NCBI RefSeq assembly: GCF_041729615.1
Contig: NZ_CP154874.1
Coordinates: 3,951,501 to 4,015,500, forward strand
Source: Pseudomonas alcaligenes
GTDB taxonomy: Bacteria > Pseudomonadota > Gammaproteobacteria > Pseudomonadales > Pseudomonadaceae
Reading direction: 5' to 3'
DNA: 64,000 nt
In this document: positions 60,285 to 64,000 of the stretch, in pieces
How positions within the stretch are numbered: position 1 is the first letter of the stretch
Layout of the letters: every line of letters begins with the position of its first letter
Program-made: the position numbers and the translations under genes
The notes under the pieces: generated by a model
The model's input: only the letters and a program-made list of their open reading frames with translations
What the model was told of the DNA's origin: nothing
Databases searched by the model: none

Positions 60285-60310
60285 ATTGCCTGCCGTCTAT
60301 TCTCGGGTAG

Positions 60311-60659
60311 GGAGGAGGGGGCCTTCGAGCTGCATGGTCAGCCCTTCACGGTGCTCAATAGCGGGCCGGCATTCCGCTTCAACGAGGCCGTCTCCCTGCA
60401 GGTGCTGTGTGGCGATCAGGCCGAGGGTCGATCACTACTGGGGCCGGCTGGGTGAAGGCGGGGCGCCGCAGGCGCAGCAGTGTGGCTGGTTGAAGGATCG
60501 CTATGGCTGTCCTGGCAGGTGGTGCCCGAAGTGCTGCTGGAGATGCTGCTGGCCGAGGATCAGGCAGCGGTGCAGCGGGCGACCCAAGCCATGCTGCAGA
60601 TGAAGAAGCTGGATATCGCCGCCTTGCAGCGGGCCTTCGTCGGCGAATCGCAGGCATGA
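60311..60659 (+). pseudogene. Decayed VOC / PhnB-type (3-dmu-9_3-mt) gene fragment
   Basis: Read in three frames, the stretch matches the C-terminal two-thirds of a glyoxalase-fold PhnB-like protein. Frame one (60311-60425) gives FELHGQPFTVLNSGP and FRFNEAVSLQVLC. One extra base near 60426 shifts to VDHYWGRLGEGG and QQCGWLKDRYG (60427-60507). One missing base near 60508 shifts to SWQVVPEVLLEML and MLQMKKLDIAALQRAF, ending at TGA 60657. The N-terminal third is missing, since the RND gene and its terminator lie directly upstream. No start or ribosome site is present. Two sequencing errors could mimic the frameshifts but not the truncation. Confidence 0.82.
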
Positions 60660-60684
60660 AAAAGCCGCCTTGCGGCGGCTTTTT
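60659..60684. terminator. Bidirectional terminator
   Basis: AAAAAGCCGCC-TTGC-GGCGGCTTTTT, with A-tract and U-tract on the two sides. It can end both the relic and the convergent ETF-QO gene, whose stop is 15 bases away. Confidence 0.92.
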
Positions 60685-60698
60685 CAATGGGGCTCGAA

Positions 60699-62354
60699 TT
60701 ACATGTTGGGGTAGTTCGGGCCGCCGGTGCCTTCCGGAGCCACCCAGGTGATGTTCTGGGACGGGTCCTTGATATCGCAGGTCTTGCAGTGTACGCAGTT
60801 CTGCGCGTTGATCTGGAAGCGCTTCTCGCCGTCTTCCTGAGTCACCACTTCGTACACGCCGGCCGGGCAGTAGCGCTGTGCCGGCTCGTCGAACTTCGGC
60901 AGGTTGACGGACAGCGGGATGCTGGCGTCGGTCAGCTTCAGGTGGCAGGGCTGCTCTTCCTCGTGGTTGGTGTTGGAGAGGAACACCGAGGAGAGTTTGT
61001 CGAAGCTCAGCTTGCCGTCCGGTTTCGGGTATTCGATGCGCTGGCACTCGGCCGCCGGCTTGAGGCAGGCGTAGTCCGGCTTGTTGTCGTGCAGGGTGAC
61101 CGGAATCTTACCGCCGAAGATGTTCTGGTCGATGAAGTTGAACGCACCGCCGGCGATGGCGCCGAACTTGTGGATGGCTGCACCGAAGTTGCGGCTGCGG
61201 AACAGCTCGTCGTACAGCCAGCTGGCCTTGAAGTCGTCGACATAGCCATTGAGCAGGTCGCCGCCCTGGCCGTCGGCCAGCAGCACGTCGGCCACGGCCT
61301 CGGCGGCCAGCATGCCGGACTTCATGGCGGTGTGGCTGCCCTTGATCTTGGCGAAGTTCAGGGTGCCGAGGTCGCAGCCGATCAGGGCGCCGCCCGGGAA
61401 GACCATCTTCGGCAGCGAGTTCAGGCCGCCCTTGCAGATGGCGCGAGCACCGTAGGCCACACGCTTGCCGCCTTCCAGGTACTTGGCGATCACCGGGTGA
61501 TGCTTGTAGCGCTGGAACTCGTCGAACGGCGACAGGAAGGGGTTGGAGTAGGACAGGTCGACAATCAGGCCGACCACCACCTGGTTGTTTTCCAGGTGAT
61601 AGAGGAAGGAGCCGCCCGGGTTCTCGTCGGACAGCGGCCAGCCGGCGGTGTGCACCACCAGGCCCTGCTCGTGCTTGGCCGGGTCGATGTCCCAGATTTC
61701 CTTGATGCCGATGCCGTAGTGCTGGGCGTCGGCTTCGGAGTCGAGGTTGAACTTCTTGATCAGCTGCTTGCCGATGTGGCCACGGCAGCCTTCGGCGAAC
61801 AGGGTGTACTTGCCGCGCAGTTCCATGCCCGGGGTGTAGTAACCTTCCTTCGGGTGGCCTTCGCGGTCCACACCGAGGTCGCCGGTGATGATGCCGCGCA
61901 CCACGCCGTTCTCGTCGATCAGGGCTTCCTGGGCGGCGAAGCCCGGGTAGATCTCGACGCCCAGGGCTTCGGCCTGCTGGGCCAGCCAGCGGCACAGGTT
62001 GCCCAGGGAGATGATGTAGTTGCCTTCGTTGTGCATGGTCTTGGGCACAAAGAAGTTCGGTACCTTGGCAGCCTTGTCGGCGCTCTTCAGCAGGTAGATG
62101 TCGTCGCGCTTGACTTCGGTGTTCAGCGGGGCGCCCAGTTCCTTCCAGTTGGGGAACAGTTCGTTCAGGGCGCGCGGCTCGAAGACCGCACCGGAGAGGA
62201 TGTGAGCGCCGACTTCGGAACCCTTCTCGACCACGCAGACGCTGATTTCTTTGCCGGCTTCAGCGGCCTTCTGCTTCAGTCGGCAGGCGGCGGACAGGCC
62301 GGAGGGGCCGGCGCCGACGATGACGACGTCGAATTCCATAAATTCGCGTTCCAC
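60699..62354 (-). CDS. Electron-transfer flavoprotein-ubiquinone oxidoreductase
   Basis: Passes electrons from reduced ETF, hence from acyl-CoA dehydrogenases, to ubiquinone at the inner membrane. The 551-residue product has the FAD motif VVIVGAGPSGLSAACRL at the N-terminus and the C-terminal 4Fe-4S ferredoxin-like part (YCPAGVYEV, CVHCKTCDIKDPSQNITW). The chosen start is GTG 62354, giving MEREFMEFDVV, preceded by AGGAG with seven-base spacing and matching the P. aeruginosa length I recall; ATG 62339 is the alternative. Divergent from etfBA, with a PsrA-type box and a strong promoter between. Confidence 0.96.
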   Translation of the reverse strand: MEREFMEFDVVIVGAGPSGLSAACRLKQKAAEAGKEISVCVVEKGSEVGAHILSGAVFEPRALNELFPNWKELGAPLNTEVKRDDIYLLKSADKAAKVPNFFVPKTMHNEGNYIISLGNLCRWLAQQAEALGVEIYPGFAAQEALIDENGVVRGIITGDLGVDREGHPKEGYYTPGMELRGKYTLFAEGCRGHIGKQLIKKFNLDSEADAQHYGIGIKEIWDIDPAKHEQGLVVHTAGWPLSDENPGGSFLYHLENNQVVVGLIVDLSYSNPFLSPFDEFQRYKHHPVIAKYLEGGKRVAYGARAICKGGLNSLPKMVFPGGALIGCDLGTLNFAKIKGSHTAMKSGMLAAEAVADVLLADGQGGDLLNGYVDDFKASWLYDELFRSRNFGAAIHKFGAIAGGAFNFIDQNIFGGKIPVTLHDNKPDYACLKPAAECQRIEYPKPDGKLSFDKLSSVFLSNTNHEEEQPCHLKLTDASIPLSVNLPKFDEPAQRYCPAGVYEVVTQEDGEKRFQINAQNCVHCKTCDIKDPSQNITWVAPEGTGGPNYPNM

Positions 62355-62431
62355 AGAGAATCTCCTACTCAAGGCTTCTTCGGTGTTGTTGATCTGGCTT
62401 GGCTAGGCTTTCTCTGGCCTGCGCGCTGGGC

Positions 62432-62460
62432 ATTATATATACAGGCCCTTCGGCGTCCAA
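62432..62460 (-). promoter_or_regulatory. Sigma-70 promoter of the ETF-QO gene
   Basis: On the minus strand TTGGAC (62460-62455), 17-base spacer, then perfect TATAAT (62437-62432). It lies 78 bases upstream of the GTG start and abuts the PsrA box. Confidence 0.8.
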
Positions 62461-62462
62461 TA

Positions 62463-62476
62463 CAAACGTTTGTTTG
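62463..62476. promoter_or_regulatory. PsrA-type fatty-acid-response operator
   Basis: CAAAC-GTTT-GTTTG matches the PsrA consensus (G/C)AAAC-N2-4-GTTT(G/C). It sits two bases upstream of the ETF-QO -35 and between the divergent etf genes. PsrA is a TetR-type regulator released by long-chain fatty acids, and etf genes are reported targets in P. aeruginosa. Confidence 0.75.
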
Positions 62477-62536
62477 AATTTTCTCAAAGCCTGATAGCGC
62501 AAGGGCTGGCGCCAGATAAAAGGGCGGTTTTTCGTG

Positions 62537-62562
62537 TTGACCGAAAAAGGCGTTCCGGTCAA
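62537..62562. promoter_or_regulatory. Inverted repeat upstream of etfB
   Basis: TTGACCG-N12-CGGTCAA, 7-bp perfect arms, 117 bases before etfB. The left arm also looks like a -35, but no good -10 follows. Function unknown. The rest of 62355-62678 holds no gene. Confidence 0.4.
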
Positions 62563-62678
62563 GATACGGTCGGTTTTGCGTTCGCCGTATGGGCTGACCG
62601 TCGGTTCCGGCCGACTAGCATCACCGGCCAGGCTCGCCTTGGCGACATTCTTATTCACCGGAGAGTAACGAGGAATCC

Positions 62679-63428
62679 ATGAAGGTTCTTGTAGCTGTCA
62701 AACGAGTGGTCGACTACAACGTCAAGGTTCGCGTCAAAGCGGACAACTCCGGCGTCGACCTCGCCAACGTCAAGATGTCGATGAACCCCTTCTGCGAAAT
62801 CGCCGTCGAAGAGGCCGTTCGCCTGAAAGAGAAGGGCGTCGCTAGTGAGATCGTCGTCGTCACCATCGGCCCGAACGCCGCTCAGGAACAACTGCGCACC
62901 GCCCTGGCCCTGGGTGCTGACCGTTCCATCCTGGTCGAGACCAACGAAGAGCTGAACTCCCTGGCCGTGGCCAAGCTGCTGAAAGCCGTGGTCGACAAGG
63001 AGCAGCCGCAACTGGTCATTATGGGCAAGCAAGCCATCGACAGCGACAACAACCAGACCGGCCAGATGCTGGGCGCCCTGACCGGCTTCGCCCAGGGTAC
63101 CTTCGCCTCCAAGGTTGAAGTGGCTGGCGACAAGGTCAACGTGACCCGCGAAATCGACGGCGGCCTGCAGACCGTCGCCCTGGCCCTGCCGGCGATCGTC
63201 ACCACCGACCTGCGCCTGAACGAGCCGCGCTACGCGTCGCTGCCGAACATCATGAAAGCCAAGAAGAAGCCGCTGGACGTGGTGACTCCGGACGCCCTGG
63301 GCGTTTCCACCACCTCCACCGTAAAGACCCTGAAAGTCGAAGCTCCGGCTGCCCGCAGCGCCGGCATCAAGGTCAAGTCCGTGGCTGAACTGGTCGAGAA
63401 ACTGAAGAACGAGGCGAAGGTAATCTAA
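62679..63428 (+). CDS. etfB: Electron transfer flavoprotein subunit beta
   Basis: Small subunit of ETF, which carries electrons from acyl-CoA and other dehydrogenases to ETF-QO. The 249-residue product begins MKVLVAVKRVVDYNVKVRVK and has MSMNPFCEIAVEEAVRLKE, AMP-site IMGKQAIDSDNNQTGQML and the LPNIMKAKKKPLD loop. GAGAGTAACGAGG precedes the ATG. Its TAA adjoins the etfA ATG. Confidence 0.97.
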   Translation: MKVLVAVKRVVDYNVKVRVKADNSGVDLANVKMSMNPFCEIAVEEAVRLKEKGVASEIVVVTIGPNAAQEQLRTALALGADRSILVETNEELNSLAVAKLLKAVVDKEQPQLVIMGKQAIDSDNNQTGQMLGALTGFAQGTFASKVEVAGDKVNVTREIDGGLQTVALALPAIVTTDLRLNEPRYASLPNIMKAKKKPLDVVTPDALGVSTTSTVKTLKVEAPAARSAGIKVKSVAELVEKLKNEAKVI

Positions 63429-64000
63429 ATGACTATCTTGGTTGTTGCTGAACACACTAACGCCGCTCTGGCCGCTGCCACCCTGAACACCGTGGCCGCC
63501 GCTCAGAAAATCGGTGGTGACATTCACGTTCTGGTCGCTGGCGCCAACGCCGGTGCCGCTGCCGAAGCCGCTGCCAAAATCGCTGGCGTGAGCAAGGTAC
63601 TGGTCGCCGACAACGCTGCCTTCGCCAACCAGCTGCCGGAAAACGTCGCTCCGCTGGTCGCCGAACTGGGCAAGGGCTACAGCCACATCCTTGCTGCCGC
63701 CACCAGCAACGGCAAGAACATCCTGCCGCGCGTCGCCGCTGCCCTGGATGTCGACCAGATCTCCGAGATCATCGCCGTTGAAAGCGCCGACACCTTCAAG
63801 CGCCCGATCTATGCCGGTAACGCCATCGCTACCGTGCAGTCCTCGGCTGCCGTGAAAGTGATCACAGTGCGTGGCACCGGCTTCGACGCCGCTGCTGCCG
63901 AAGGCGGTTCCGCTGCCATCGAAGCCGTGGCTGCTGGCGGCGACGCCGGCAAGTCGTCCTTCGTCGGCGAAGAGCTGGCCAAGTCCGACCGTCCGGAACT
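63429..64000 (+). CDS. etfA: Electron transfer flavoprotein subunit alpha, 5' part
   Basis: Large, FAD-binding ETF subunit; 190 codons seen and the rest lies beyond the window. It begins MTILVVAEHTNAALAAATLN, followed by VLVAGANAGAAAEAAAKIAGV, AATSNGKNILPRVAAALDVD and PIYAGNAIATVQS, the ETF alpha N-terminal domain. The FAD-binding C-terminal domain is cut. The ATG follows the etfB stop without a gap. Confidence 0.97.
   Translation, partial: MTILVVAEHTNAALAAATLNTVAAAQKIGGDIHVLVAGANAGAAAEAAAKIAGVSKVLVADNAAFANQLPENVAPLVAELGKGYSHILAAATSNGKNILPRVAAALDVDQISEIIAVESADTFKRPIYAGNAIATVQSSAAVKVITVRGTGFDAAAAEGGSAAIEAVAAGGDAGKSSFVGEELAKSDRPE

Noticed and set aside
60217..60603. 128-codon ORF as an intact gene
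   Set aside because: Its frame mixes the tail of the RND gene, a terminator and the wrong frames of the VOC relic; homology only appears by frame switching.

Overview
The window is GC-rich chromosomal DNA from a Pseudomonas of the P. aeruginosa / P. alcaligenes lineage. Gene order from leuC through fimV, truA, accD, purF, metZ, the xcp type II secretion cluster, fadH and pepN follows, from memory, the P. aeruginosa PAO1 block around PA3121 to PA3083. After pepN the order departs from PAO1, and the last genes (ETF-QO, etfB, etfA) correspond to a different PAO1 neighbourhood (PA2953-PA2951). All calls come from reading the sequence; no search was run.

Layout. 1-2563: 5' part of a multi-PAS GGDEF/EAL protein (minus strand, cut by the window start). 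2678-9191: a LysR regulator divergent from leuC-leuD-leuB, then asd and its catalytically dead paralogue usg. 9346-19947: fimV, truA, trpF, accD, folC, a DedD/SPOR gene, cvpA, purF, metZ. 20058-20306: a small YeaQ-type membrane protein. 20335-36246: the Xcp type II secretion system, with xcpPQ on the minus strand and xcpRSTUVWXYZ on the plus strand. 36380-36551: tRNA-Val and tRNA-Asp. 36698-45297: a 28-codon ORF, an AraC regulator, a nitrilase-like pseudoenzyme, fadH and several poorly known genes. 45294-52862: DUF1853, nadK, a phosphoesterase, a rhomboid protease, DUF1315, DUF2797, pepN. 53203-60239: a DUF1302/DUF1329/Ycf48-like/RND set. 60311-60659: a frameshifted VOC relic. 60699-64000: ETF-QO divergent from etfBA.

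The most unusual part is 23081-28728. Two genes sit between the divergent halves of the xcp cluster: a MalT-type STAND/LuxR regulator and a 913-residue haem protein. The latter closely resembles plant fatty-acid alpha-dioxygenases (distal His136, catalytic Tyr393, proximal His396) and carries an extra C-terminal domain of about 230 residues that may be catalase-like. A strong terminator separates this pair from xcpR, and a 9-bp-arm dyad lies upstream of the regulator. I recall that the P. alcaligenes xcp cluster has two ORFs (orfV, orfX) in this position, so the arrangement may be shared with that species. A function in fatty-acid oxidation or oxylipin formation beside a lipase-exporting secretion system is my inference.

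Lipid metabolism recurs across the window: fadH, ETF-QO/etfBA with a consensus PsrA fatty-acid-response box on the ETF-QO promoter, accD, the alpha-dioxygenase and the RND/DUF1302 set. No insertion sequence, prophage, CRISPR array or origin was seen.
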